DNA of 64,000 nt from an uncultured Collinsella sp. (GTDB lineage: Bacteria; Actinomycetota; Coriobacteriia; Coriobacteriales; Coriobacteriaceae): NCBI GenBank assembly GCA_900541065.1, contig UQIE01000001.1, positions 62,001 to 126,000 of the forward strand. Reading direction: 5' to 3'. The notes under the pieces are model-generated. The model had not been told where the DNA came from, searched no databases, and saw only the letters and a program-made list of their open reading frames with translations. Below are positions 34,944 through 42,871 of this stretch, one piece after another (positions within the stretch are counted from its first letter, which is position 1; the number at the start of each line of letters is the position of its first letter). The translations under genes and the position numbers were made by a program.

Positions 34944-36546
34944 CAGAAAGCCGGGAGACGAAGTACCAAGCGGCCCCACCCGACCCGCTCCCCGAGTACG
35001 CGCAACGAAGACCGGCATACGAGCCGACCCGCAGGAGGCCGAGGAACTGAACCAGACGGATTGTGCCCTTGACCTTACCTCCGGATGTGTCGAAGTAGAA
35101 GTAGTCGCCGACACCGGTCGTCGCCGAGCCGCCGAGCCCCTTGCCCAAGATGAGGCCGTTGACGAACTGGATGTCGAGCATATAGCCGTCCGCCGTCGGC
35201 ATGCACGCCGCCGTCGGTGTCACCCCGTCCGCCACGGCGTTCTTCTTCTCATTGCGAGTGTCGGGGTTGACCGCGATACCGAAGCCCGTCCCATCGGAGA
35301 CGAAGAGCGTATCGCCCATGAACTCCCACAGGCCCAGCCCCGTCTCGACGCCGCCGACCTTGAACGGATGCTTGCCGTCCTTCGCCACCTGGCCGTCGCC
35401 AACGAGGGCATCGGTGTTGCCCGTGCTCCACGGCGCACTCTGGAGCCATGTGTTCACGGTCGTGTCGAACGCCTTGGCGACGTCCATGAGAAGCGCCACG
35501 TTGCCGTCTGCGAGCGCCTCCTTGCCGCCGACGACCGCGCCGTCGAACACGTCGTACGCCGCCGCGGCACCTCGGTCGGGGCACGTGGTGCCCGTGTCGG
35601 TGCCGTACATCATCGACGCACCCACGGGAATCGCCGCCGCCTGCTCGGCGGTGACGACCACGCGCGTGACGCCCGTCTCGGCGAGCGCGGGGTGGATCTG
35701 GATGTTGAAGTCCGTGCAACCCGGGAAGTCCACCTGGGAGGACTTGCAGAGCGTCTTGGTCAACTGGTGGAAGTTGATATACCACTGGTCGTAGACGCTC
35801 ATGCCCGAGTAGCCCGTGGTCGCGGTCTTGCAAAGGTCGACGAGCGAGTCGTGCGACGTCGTGCGGTTGGCGACCTTCGCGCCCGAGACGGAGCGCGGGC
35901 GCCCGTCGGCGTCGATGCTCATGGGATACGTCGGCGTCAGCATGTACGGTCGCAGCGTGCCGTCCGGCAGCAACGCCTTGGGGTTCGGCTGCGAGCCGCT
36001 GAATCGGCTGTCGGACCACGAGACGAGCAGGTTGCCGTTCGTCAGCACCTCGACCGCCTGCCACACGACCGGCGCGATCTCGTAGACGTTGTTGCCGTGT
36101 CCGTTGTCCACGCGCGAGAAGCCGTAGTCGACGCCGTCGATGGCCTCGACCCACGGCACGCCGTCGGCGTCGGCACCGGCGTTGGCGGACACGTGGAACC
36201 ACGGGCCGCCCTCGGTGTCGAACGGGTCGACAGCCGCGCTCGTCGCCGTCGCGGGCACGAACTCGGTGGAGGCCACGCGCTTCGCGGCAGCGCTCATGGG
36301 CTGGATGTCGGTGGGGCTGCCCGCCGGGATGAGGAACGTGTACACCAGCCCCGTCTTGTGCTTGTCGACCATCGCGGCGACGCTCTCGTTGGAGTAGCGG
36401 CCCGTCGAGGCGTCGCGCTCGAGCGACTTCTGGTCGCCCAGATTCTTCACCGCGCCGACAAGCGCCCACACCGCCTTGTCCGATGCCAGCGGGTCCGCGT
36501 ACTCGAACCCCTCGGCTGCCTGCTCGGTTGCCTGCGTATCGGCCAT
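34921..36546 (-). CDS. Variable receptor-binding fibre protein (DGR target)
   Basis: 541 aa. The N-terminus is structural (YADPLASDKAVWALVGAVKN). The C-terminal domain from about residue 450 (DYFYFDTSGGKVKGTIRLVQ) to 541 has the C-type lectin/formylglycine-generating-enzyme-like pattern of DGR targets, ending LRVGSYAGLRCAYSGSGSGG and AAWYFVSRL. The last 113-bp repeat encodes about residues 498-535. Its ATG directly follows the stop of the coiled-coil fibre gene. Probably the host-recognition protein. Confidence 0.8.
   Translation of the reverse strand: MADTQATEQAAEGFEYADPLASDKAVWALVGAVKNLGDQKSLERDASTGRYSNESVAAMVDKHKTGLVYTFLIPAGSPTDIQPMSAAAKRVASTEFVPATATSAAVDPFDTEGGPWFHVSANAGADADGVPWVEAIDGVDYGFSRVDNGHGNNVYEIAPVVWQAVEVLTNGNLLVSWSDSRFSGSQPNPKALLPDGTLRPYMLTPTYPMSIDADGRPRSVSGAKVANRTTSHDSLVDLCKTATTGYSGMSVYDQWYINFHQLTKTLCKSSQVDFPGCTDFNIQIHPALAETGVTRVVVTAEQAAAIPVGASMMYGTDTGTTCPDRGAAAAYDVFDGAVVGGKEALADGNVALLMDVAKAFDTTVNTWLQSAPWSTGNTDALVGDGQVAKDGKHPFKVGGVETGLGLWEFMGDTLFVSDGTGFGIAVNPDTRNEKKNAVADGVTPTAACMPTADGYMLDIQFVNGLILGKGLGGSATTGVGDYFYFDTSGGKVKGTIRLVQFLGLLRVGSYAGLRCAYSGSGSGGAAWYFVSRLSATGRSRG
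34944..35056 (-). repeat. 113-bp variable repeat in the fibre gene
   Basis: Differs from the copy at 34731-34843 at 14 sites. In the reading frame, 13 changes fall on codon positions 1 or 2 and change the residue; four codons differ at both positions 1 and 2 while position 3 stays fixed (for example GTC/TGC, TAC/GTC, AGC/TAC). That pattern is expected where template AAC or AA-starting codons were randomised. Confidence 0.85.
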
Positions 36547-37449
36547 TTAGGCACCTACCTTTCGCATCTGGCAAATCTTGCCGTTTACCTTCTTGAGTCC
36601 CAGCGCCGTCACGGCAGCCGCCGAGTCGATAATCGACTGGTAGTTCAGGGCTGCCGTCTTGGCGTCCTTGAGCGCCGCCTGCGCGTCGGCGAGGGCCTTG
36701 GTCGAATCCTGCTCGCGCTTCTGCTCGGCGGTCTTGCGCCCCGCCTCCGCCTCCTTGCGCCCCGTCTCGTTCTGCCCGCGCTCGGTCTCTTTCTCCTTGC
36801 GCCCCGCCTCGGCGTCGGCGCGGTCCTTCTCCGCCGTTTCGACAGAAGCCTTGAGCTGCTTGAACTCGTTGTTGACCTTGTTCACGCCAGCCGCCGCGTC
36901 CGTCGCGGGCTTCTTGAGCTCCGCGATCTGCTCGGCGGTGAGGTCGCTGTACCTCAGCGCGTCGCCCTTCGGCACGCCGACGACCAGCACGTTGCCCTCC
37001 ATCGCCGCCGTTGCCTCCGAGCCCGAGGCGAGCGTCGTGGCGCGTGCCCCCTTGACCTCGGCGGCGACAGCCCTGTCGCGCGCGGCCTCCGCCGCCTTCT
37101 GCGCGGCCTTGGCCTCGTCTCGCGCCGTTTCCGCGTCCTTAATGGTGCGCTGGTCGCTCGGCTCGTAGATGTACTCGGCGGGCTTGGCTCGCCTCTTTAC
37201 GTCCCAGAGCGCCTCGATGCGCGTGCGCCCGCCATAGGACTCATCCGTGATATAGGCCCAAGCGTACACGCGACCCGCTGCCTGAAGCAGCTCGTCGGGA
37301 ATCTTCGCCTTGTTGCCGGCGACCTCGACCGTGTAGCACGTCCCCGTGGTCGACTTGGCGAAATGCACCTGCTCGCAGCCGACAACCTCGACCTCGCGCC
37401 CGGTGTCCCACTGCCACAGCTCGCCGTCAAGCACCTGCAATGCCGCCAT
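36547..37449 (-). CDS. Coiled-coil tail fibre or baseplate protein
   Basis: 300 aa. A folded N-terminal part of about 95 residues (LWQWDTGREVEVVGCEQVHF, YAWAYITDESYGGRT) is followed by long Ala/Glu/Lys/Arg coiled coils (about 105-270). This BppU-like layout fits the shaft of a receptor-binding complex, with the variable protein encoded next as the tip. The ATG overlaps the portal stop (TGATG). Confidence 0.65.
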   Translation of the reverse strand: MAALQVLDGELWQWDTGREVEVVGCEQVHFAKSTTGTCYTVEVAGNKAKIPDELLQAAGRVYAWAYITDESYGGRTRIEALWDVKRRAKPAEYIYEPSDQRTIKDAETARDEAKAAQKAAEAARDRAVAAEVKGARATTLASGSEATAAMEGNVLVVGVPKGDALRYSDLTAEQIAELKKPATDAAAGVNKVNNEFKQLKASVETAEKDRADAEAGRKEKETERGQNETGRKEAEAGRKTAEQKREQDSTKALADAQAALKDAKTAALNYQSIIDSAAAVTALGLKKVNGKICQMRKVGA

Positions 37450-38882
37450 CACTCATCACCTTCCTCGTCCTCGTCGTCCCCGTCGCCCTCCTGGGCACCC
37501 TTCGCGTTCGCCGCCAGGGCGGGCGGCAGCGCTGCCATGCGCTCCTCCTGCTCCCGCTGCTTGCGCTCCAAAATCTTCGCCCTCTCGTCGGGCGTGATGT
37601 TCGGCAGCTTTCGCAGGATCGTCTCGTCGTCCAGCCACTCGGCCTCCAGACACACGGTCTCGACCTGCTCCTTGGTGTTGCTGATGCGAGTGCGCGTGAA
37701 CACGGGCGTGTCCTCGATGCCCCGCAACGCAAGGATGTCCATGATACCCTCGCGGATGTGGCGCTCAAACTCGGCGGCCTCCTCGTCCATCGGCTGGTAT
37801 GCCGCGTCGATATGGTCGTTGGTCGCCCCCGCCGCGATGGTGTGGACGTCCAGCGCGCCGAAGTCCTCGTAGATGTCGGCCTTGATCTGCGCCAGCGTCT
37901 CCTTGCGGCCCTCGACGGGCACCTCCTGCGTGTACGGCGTCACGGACTGCCCCTGCTCGGCGTCGACCTCGGCCACGTGCGTCAGCTTGAGCTTCGCCCG
38001 CCACAGGTCGAGGTCCCTGTCGTCCATGCCGCCGGCTCCGTTGATGAGCCAGTAGATCTGTGCGCAGTCGCGCGTGTCGTTCACCAGGCCGCTCTTGATG
38101 AGGTCGTAGGCGTCGATGCTCTCGCGCATGCCGACGAGCGTGCTCTGGTGCGCGTCGCTGCCCCAGACCGCCACGATTGGCAGACGGGAGTAGTTCTCCG
38201 CATCGACGGCCAGCTTCATCCCGTCCGCCGGTATCTCCCGATACGTGACCTTGTAGGCGCGCTTGGCCTCGGCCACCTCGAAGTCGAAGCCGCTGCCGCC
38301 CGACACCATCTCCGTGTAGCCGTCCTGCTCGTAGAGGGTCGCGTGCCACGGGTGGTCGGAGTCGAGTCGCCAGAACCTCACGCCGGCGTATAGCGCCCCC
38401 GAGTACTCGTCCCACACCGGGCAGAACTCGTCGGCGGTGAACACGTCGATGTGGTCGAGGTTCCAAAACGGGAATGACACACCGTGGATGAGCGCCTTGA
38501 GCCCCATCTCCATGACGTCGTCGTCGAAGCGGTCGCCAAGCCCCTCCTTGGTCGTGTCCTTGCCGCCCGCCGAGACGTCCACGAAGCTCACGCCCTTACC
38601 GAGCGAGTACGTGCAGCGCTGGACGTTTAGGCGCTTGAACAGGTTACTCGCCAGCCTCAGCTTCGAGGCCGTGAAGTCCTCGGCCTCGGCACCGGAGCAC
38701 GAGTAGATCTTCTGCACGAAACGGTTGATCGTGACGTTGTGCTGGCGGTAGTACTCGTTCGCGGTGACGGCGTTGCGGTACATCTCGCTCGACATGTGCC
38801 GCTCGATGGCATCTGCCGCGAACGCCGTCGCCGTCGCCGCCGCCTTGAGGTCGCCATCGGTCACCAAAGGCCCCTTAGACAA
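37449..38882 (-). CDS. Portal protein, SPP1 gp6-like
   Basis: 477 aa; forms the DNA-packaging channel at one capsid vertex. EYYRQHNVTINRFVQKIYSC near the N-terminus and the C-terminal TRTRISNTKEQVETVCLEA with a long acidic tail (EGDGDDEDEEGDE) match the gp6 portal family. The start is a TTG eight bases after GGGAGG, five bases beyond the terminase stop; upstream in-frame sequence is antisense noise. Confidence 0.85.
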   Translation of the reverse strand: MSKGPLVTDGDLKAAATATAFAADAIERHMSSEMYRNAVTANEYYRQHNVTINRFVQKIYSCSGAEAEDFTASKLRLASNLFKRLNVQRCTYSLGKGVSFVDVSAGGKDTTKEGLGDRFDDDVMEMGLKALIHGVSFPFWNLDHIDVFTADEFCPVWDEYSGALYAGVRFWRLDSDHPWHATLYEQDGYTEMVSGGSGFDFEVAEAKRAYKVTYREIPADGMKLAVDAENYSRLPIVAVWGSDAHQSTLVGMRESIDAYDLIKSGLVNDTRDCAQIYWLINGAGGMDDRDLDLWRAKLKLTHVAEVDAEQGQSVTPYTQEVPVEGRKETLAQIKADIYEDFGALDVHTIAAGATNDHIDAAYQPMDEEAAEFERHIREGIMDILALRGIEDTPVFTRTRISNTKEQVETVCLEAEWLDDETILRKLPNITPDERAKILERKQREQEERMAALPPALAANAKGAQEGDGDDEDEEGDE

Positions 38883-38887
38883 AGCCG

Positions 38888-40084
38888 CTACCTCCCTCCA
38901 AAGAATGGGTTTACCTGCTCTTTCGCAGGCTTGTACATGCGCAGTGTTGCCACGCCGTAACGGAGCGCGTCGCAGCTGTGGTCCTCGACCTTGACGGGCC
39001 TGTCGCCGTCCGCCTTGGCGTCCCAGCAGTAGCCGCCGAGCTCGCCTATCAGCCCCGTGCAGGCGTCGGAGATGCGCACCGTGCCGTTGCCCAGGCACAC
39101 CCCCGTCTCTCGTATGCCGTCCGCGACGTCGTTGCGCCCCTTCTTGGTCTTGAACCCGGCCTGCCGCATCGCGGCGATGAAGCTCGTGGCGCTCGGGTCG
39201 ATGATGAACGTGGGCGGCTTGCCCAGCCCGCGCACGAAGTCGGCCATGTCGGCCACGTAGTCGGCGTCCGTCTTCTGGTGCCCCGTGTCGCGGCCCGAGT
39301 AGCGGTACTCGTCCACCGCGTGCCACACCTTGCCGTCAAACGCCCACAGCAGTGCCGCGAAGGCGTTCTGCGTGCCGTAGTCGCAAGACACCGCGTACTT
39401 GACGGCGCCTCCCGTATACCGGCTCTCGAGGGCACCCTCCCACTCGGGGTAGACCAGACCCTCAGCCAGCGTCCACTTGCCCAAGATGTAGCGGTCGTAG
39501 TACACGCCGCTGCCGTAGTCCTTGATGAGGGCCTCGATGACATCCGGTGCCAGCGCACCGTCCCAGATCGTGTAGTCCTGCCTGTAGATGTCGCTGTCGC
39601 CGTCGAGGAACCGCTTGAACCAGTGGTTGGGGCTGTCGGGGTTGCAGGTGCCGTCGAAGCGGCTGTGCTCGCAGCGCAGGCGGCTCTTGAGCATCTGGAA
39701 CACGTCTTCGCTCCACGTGGCGACCTCGTCGCCGTAGACCCACTCGAACGTGGCGCCCTGAATCTTGGATACGCTCGTCTTCTTATCCGCCCCGAGGCAG
39801 TAGACCTTGCGCCCGAATATCTGGGCCGTGTTGTCCCGCCCGATCTGGCTGACGACGTCTTCGCTGTAGAGCGAGCGCATCGGCTCGAGGATGTTGCGCT
39901 CGAGCGTCGAGCGGGTGTTCCCGATCATCACCGCCAGCCCCTCGCCCCTCATGGCGAGAAGCCTCTGCGGTATGGTCACGGCTATGTCGACGTAGCTCTT
40001 GCCCGAGCCCGTCGCCCCGCACTTCACGTTGTAGCGGTGCGTGCAGTTGGCGAGGTACTCGCGCTGCATCCTCGTGAGCGGCAT
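38888..40084 (-). CDS. terL: Terminase large subunit
   Basis: 398 aa ATPase-nuclease that packages DNA, PBSX/terminase_3 type. Walker A is GATGSGKS (residues 23-30), Walker B is WVYGDEV near 113-119, and the nuclease domain has SCDYGTQNAFAALLW (first Asp), FIIDPSATSF and VKVEDHSCDALRYGVA (last Asp). It overlaps nothing but sits three bases from the small-subunit stop. Confidence 0.93.
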   Translation of the reverse strand: MPLTRMQREYLANCTHRYNVKCGATGSGKSYVDIAVTIPQRLLAMRGEGLAVMIGNTRSTLERNILEPMRSLYSEDVVSQIGRDNTAQIFGRKVYCLGADKKTSVSKIQGATFEWVYGDEVATWSEDVFQMLKSRLRCEHSRFDGTCNPDSPNHWFKRFLDGDSDIYRQDYTIWDGALAPDVIEALIKDYGSGVYYDRYILGKWTLAEGLVYPEWEGALESRYTGGAVKYAVSCDYGTQNAFAALLWAFDGKVWHAVDEYRYSGRDTGHQKTDADYVADMADFVRGLGKPPTFIIDPSATSFIAAMRQAGFKTKKGRNDVADGIRETGVCLGNGTVRISDACTGLIGELGGYCWDAKADGDRPVKVEDHSCDALRYGVATLRMYKPAKEQVNPFFGGR

Positions 40085-40087
40085 CGG

Positions 40088-40483
40088 CTACTCGTCCCCG
40101 CCGATTGAGGACGGCACGGAAAGCACCAGCTCCTTGGCGGCCTTGAGCACCGCCGTGTCGGTGGTATCCATGATGCGCTGCGCCTTGGCGTACTCCTGCG
40201 GGTACTTGCGCTCCAAAAGCCACGCCGCCGCCTGCCAGCTGTCGTCGCTCGCGTCCATGATGCGGCCCACGAGCGCCGCCTTGCGCTCGACCTCGCCCTT
40301 TTTCATGGCTTGACACAGTTGACGTTGATTGTCGGTTCTGGGGTGGTTGATCCAGCGACTGTATGTCTCGGGGGCCACCCCGAGATATGCGGCGATGTCC
40401 TTGTCGGTCATGCCGACGCGGCACAGGCGGAGGGCATCCTCGATGCCCTCCTTGGTCAGTTTTTCACGCCCTTTTCCCGCCAC
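40088..40483 (-). CDS. terS: Terminase small subunit
   Basis: 131 aa DNA-recognition subunit. A helix-turn-helix (GMTDKDIAAYLGVAPETYSR) follows the start, and a C-terminal Ala/Leu helix part (VLKAAKELVLSV) could bind the large subunit. The GTG at 40483 is the first plausible start in frame but has a weak ribosome site, so the true start may differ. Just upstream lies a 21-bp inverted repeat. Confidence 0.8.
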   Translation of the reverse strand: MAGKGREKLTKEGIEDALRLCRVGMTDKDIAAYLGVAPETYSRWINHPRTDNQRQLCQAMKKGEVERKAALVGRIMDASDDSWQAAAWLLERKYPQEYAKAQRIMDTTDTAVLKAAKELVLSVPSSIGGDE

Positions 40484-40524
40484 AAAATCACGTTTCCGCT
40501 GGTAGATAGCCCTATGGAAACGCG

Positions 40525-40596
40525 AACGTTCCCACCTTTTTACGCACGTGGACAAGCGCGTGCGTTTGCCCACGAGCGTAAAAAGGGGGTAACGTT
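40525..40596. repeat. 21-bp inverted repeat upstream of terS (possible cos/pac or control site)
   Basis: Arms 40525-40545 and 40576-40596 match in 19 of 21 bases (AACGTTCCCACCTTTTTACGC and its partner), with more partial pairing in the 30-base centre. It sits between the early operon terminator and terS, a common location for packaging sites and late promoters. Confidence 0.65.
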
Positions 40597-40602
40597 TAAA
40601 GA

Positions 40603-40628
40603 AAAGGCCCCGGTTTCCCGGGGCCTTT
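40603..40628 (-). terminator. Terminator at the end of the early operon
   Basis: 11-bp stem AAAGGCCCCGG / CCGGGGCCTTT with a 4-base loop, followed on the minus strand by TTCTTT. It separates early and late genes. Confidence 0.85.
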
Positions 40629-40631
40629 CGG

Positions 40632-41048
40632 CTATTCGACCTTCTTCCTGTGCGCGGCCTGACGTATGCGGTTGCTCTCCGCCTCTTCCTCGAGCCGCCT
40701 CTTCCTCTCCGCCAGATAGCACCCCTTGCACAGCCTCCACTTCTTCGCCTGCGCCGACGTGTCGAACACGGGCCGCGCGTCGCACACGATGCACAGCCCA
40801 TCCGTTCCGGTCGAAAAGCGCCCGTACCGCTGCCGCGCGTGCCTCACGGCGCTCGGCGTCACCCTCAGCTCCGCCGCGATCTCCGCCGCCGTCCGCTCCG
40901 GGTGCGCCTGCATCCGCCTTATCATCTCGTCCGTCCACAGGACGTAAGAGGAGCGCCCCTTCCGGAGCGCCCACTCGTCCCTCAACGGATGTGTTGACTT
41001 TGTAGATGGGCCTTTTGGCCCATCTCCTACAGGTGGCCTACACGCCAT
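40632..41048 (-). CDS. Zinc-finger/HTH phage protein at the end of the early operon
   Basis: 138 aa if started at the ATG seven bases after AGGGGG; later starts are possible. A helix-turn-helix-like segment (TAAEIAAELRVTPSAVRHAR) precedes a CIVCDARPVF...CKGCYLAERKR zinc-binding pair. Position before terS suggests a late-gene regulator or HNH-like accessory factor; this is inference. Confidence 0.6.
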   Translation of the reverse strand: MACRPPVGDGPKGPSTKSTHPLRDEWALRKGRSSYVLWTDEMIRRMQAHPERTAAEIAAELRVTPSAVRHARQRYGRFSTGTDGLCIVCDARPVFDTSAQAKKWRLCKGCYLAERKRRLEEEAESNRIRQAAHRKKVE

Positions 41049-41089
41049 TCGCATACCCCCTAAAGCTCGCCCGCCACGGCAGAACCTTA

Positions 41090-41161
41090 TCAAGCGCCGG
41101 AGACCAACTCACCGAGGACGCTCGATATTCTCGCTCGGGCGGTCTTGATGTCGATATTCAT
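41090..41161 (-). CDS. Possible 23-residue ORF
   Basis: MNIDIKTARARISSVLGELV plus three residues. Its ATG overlaps the previous stop as ATGA, which favours translation by coupling. Too short to judge further. Confidence 0.35.
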   Translation of the reverse strand: MNIDIKTARARISSVLGELVSGA

Positions 41162-41463
41162 CGCCCAAACTCCTCGTAGTCACGGCACTCGCCGCACTCG
41201 TCCTCGCAGTACAGCAGGTTCTCCATGAGCCACGCCACGGCCCACTTCGCCAGGCGCCAGAACCCTTCCTTGCGGTCGGGCGCCTCTGCGTCGTAGGCGC
41301 GCTCGAACCCGAGGTGGCAGTAGCCGTAGTCGACGTGGATGTCGCTGCTGCAGAAATGCCTGCAGTTCCCGCACATCCTAGGCTCGCAGGCCCCGCCGAA
41401 GTGGCGCTCGATGGCGGCGTCGGTCACCCCCATCGGGTAGCCTCCGACCCTCGAGTCACTCAT
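41158..41463 (-). CDS. Cysteine-rich phage early protein
   Basis: 101 aa. CEPRMCGNCRHFCSSDIHVD, then CHLGFERAY and CEDECGECRDYEEF: eight or more Cys in pairs, likely metal binding. The ATG at 41463 lies within the end of the preceding gene. Unknown function. Confidence 0.6.
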   Translation of the reverse strand: MSDSRVGGYPMGVTDAAIERHFGGACEPRMCGNCRHFCSSDIHVDYGYCHLGFERAYDAEAPDRKEGFWRLAKWAVAWLMENLLYCEDECGECRDYEEFGR

Positions 41464-41764
41464 CGCACTCCACCGCCCCCGTGCTCTCGTCGAGCAGGTC
41501 GATGGCATCCCCGACGGTCGCCTCGATGCTCGTCAGCTGGCGGCGCAGGTTCTGCACGAGGTTCGCGTCGGCGATTCCCGCCCTTCCCGCCTCGTAGGCG
41601 CGCTCGATCATGTCGGTCACCGCGACCTGCATCGCCGTGTCGTTGTAGCCGCGCCTGACGCGGTACTTCCCCAGATAGGCGTGCGCCCTGTCCTGCGGCC
41701 TGACCTCACGGTCGTAGCAGAACACCTCGACCGCATCCGCCTTGATCTGCTCCAAAGTCTCCAT
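41456..41764 (-). CDS. Phage early protein, unknown
   Basis: 102 aa, mostly helical (LEQIKADAVEVFCYDREVR, LVQNLRRQLTSIEATVGDAI). The ATG overlaps the stop of the MazG-like gene (TGATG). Not recognised. Confidence 0.6.
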   Translation of the reverse strand: METLEQIKADAVEVFCYDREVRPQDRAHAYLGKYRVRRGYNDTAMQVAVTDMIERAYEAGRAGIADANLVQNLRRQLTSIEATVGDAIDLLDESTGAVECDE

Positions 41765-42069
41765 CACAGACGTCCTCTCTCACAGTTCCTCTCGTCCATG
41801 CGCCTTATCGCGGCATCGACCTCGCCCTGCGTGCAGCCCACGGCGGCCAGCAGGTTGACGGTGGCCTGCACGGTATCCAGGCACTCGTCGATGAGGTCGT
41901 CGCGCATGTCCCTCCAAGCCGAGAAGAACGGGCTGCAGCGCATGCTGTCCAACTCCTGCCACGCGCCAAACACCTCGGCAGCCTCCTCGAGCGGCTTGAG
42001 GGCCTGCGCCTTGCTGTCCTCGACCTCGCGGAACGTCCGCAGGTTCAGCAGGTAACCGTCGACCGTCAT
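41764..42069 (-). CDS. MazG-like nucleotide pyrophosphohydrolase
   Basis: 101 aa. The helical pattern KPLEEAAEVFGAWQ followed by LIDECLDTVQATVNLLAAVG gives the ExxE...DExxD-like metal site of MazG/dUTPase-type all-alpha NTP pyrophosphohydrolases. Phages use these to adjust nucleotide or alarmone levels. Start by ATGA overlap with the upstream gene. Confidence 0.65.
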   Translation of the reverse strand: MTVDGYLLNLRTFREVEDSKAQALKPLEEAAEVFGAWQELDSMRCSPFFSAWRDMRDDLIDECLDTVQATVNLLAAVGCTQGEVDAAIRRMDERNCERGRL

Positions 42070-42257
42070 CGCGCCTCCCAGTAGTTGCAGCGGGCCTCGG
42101 CCTGCGTGCGGTGCACGAACTCCGGGCGCCTCGCGCAGCGGTACACGGTGCGGACGTCGCCCGACGCCGCCATGATGCGCTCGACGCGCTCCGCGAACCT
42201 GCACCCGTCGCAGCGGCGCGGGTCCCCCTCAGGCCACTCTCCGTATCTCGAGCTCAT
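42066..42257 (-). CDS. Small Cys-containing phage protein
   Basis: 63 aa; CDGCRFAERVERIM and later YRCARRPEF and RCNYWEAR give a possible zinc knuckle. A GGAGG lies before the ATG. Unknown function. Confidence 0.55.
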   Translation of the reverse strand: MSSRYGEWPEGDPRRCDGCRFAERVERIMAASGDVRTVYRCARRPEFVHRTQAEARCNYWEAR

Positions 42258-42269
42258 GGCCCCTCCTTC

Positions 42270-42656
42270 CTAGGCCGCCGTCCACGACGGCCTGTCGTTC
42301 CCGTAGTCCCACGACACGACCCGCAGCGCCTCGCGCGGGTCCATGCCCCGCTTGATCGCCCAGCAGCGGTCCCATGCCGTGTGGTAGTCGATGGTCCGGT
42401 CGTACATCCCGACCTGCTCCGGCGTCAGCCCGTCGAACGCGGGCTTGTGGCGCGGCCAGTAGAAGTCGACGAGCACCTTCGCCCTCTCGTCTGCGTCCCA
42501 TGCCGCGAACTCGGCGTAGAGGCGCCTGAGATGCGGCATGACGTCCTCCTCGCGGCAGCCCCAGACCCTCACGAGCCAGCGCAGGCTCTCGTCGATGGGG
42601 CGCCTGCGCGGCGGCCCGAACAGGTCGAGCGCGGCCTGTCCCTCGCACGGCCTCAC
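42270..42656 (-). CDS. Phage early protein, unknown
   Basis: 128 aa from a GTG overlapping the previous stop (GTGA). Trp- and Asp-rich (SLRWLVRVWGCREEDVMPHL, DYHTAWDRCWAIKRGMDP). Not recognised. Confidence 0.55.
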   Translation of the reverse strand: MRPCEGQAALDLFGPPRRRPIDESLRWLVRVWGCREEDVMPHLRRLYAEFAAWDADERAKVLVDFYWPRHKPAFDGLTPEQVGMYDRTIDYHTAWDRCWAIKRGMDPREALRVVSWDYGNDRPSWTAA

Positions 42657-42871
42657 AGCCCGCGCCACGGCTCCCACCTCCCGCAGGAGTGGTCGCCCTG
42701 CGTGATGCTCGCGGCCATCGCGTCGAGGTCCACGCCGCGCGGCAGCACGGCCGACTCGGCCCGGTGGGCGCAGATGCCGCCCCCGTCGCCCGGAACCCAG
42801 CGGTCGCACGTCTCGCAGCACCTCACGGCGCCGTCGGGGATGTCCGGCGCGCCGTCCCCCTCGAGGTTCAC
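42653..42871 (-). CDS. Small Cys/His phage protein
   Basis: 72 aa from a GTG that overlaps the stop of the replisome organiser (GTGA), with GGAGGG upstream. CCETCDRWVPGDGGGICAHR looks like a treble-clef metal site. Unknown function. Confidence 0.55.
   Translation of the reverse strand: MNLEGDGAPDIPDGAVRCCETCDRWVPGDGGGICAHRAESAVLPRGVDLDAMAASITQGDHSCGRWEPWRGL

Noticed and set aside
40310..41005. 231-codon plus-strand frame across terS and the early terminator
   Set aside because: Ala/Ser/Arg/Pro-rich, no similarity to a protein, runs against all phage genes and through a terminator.
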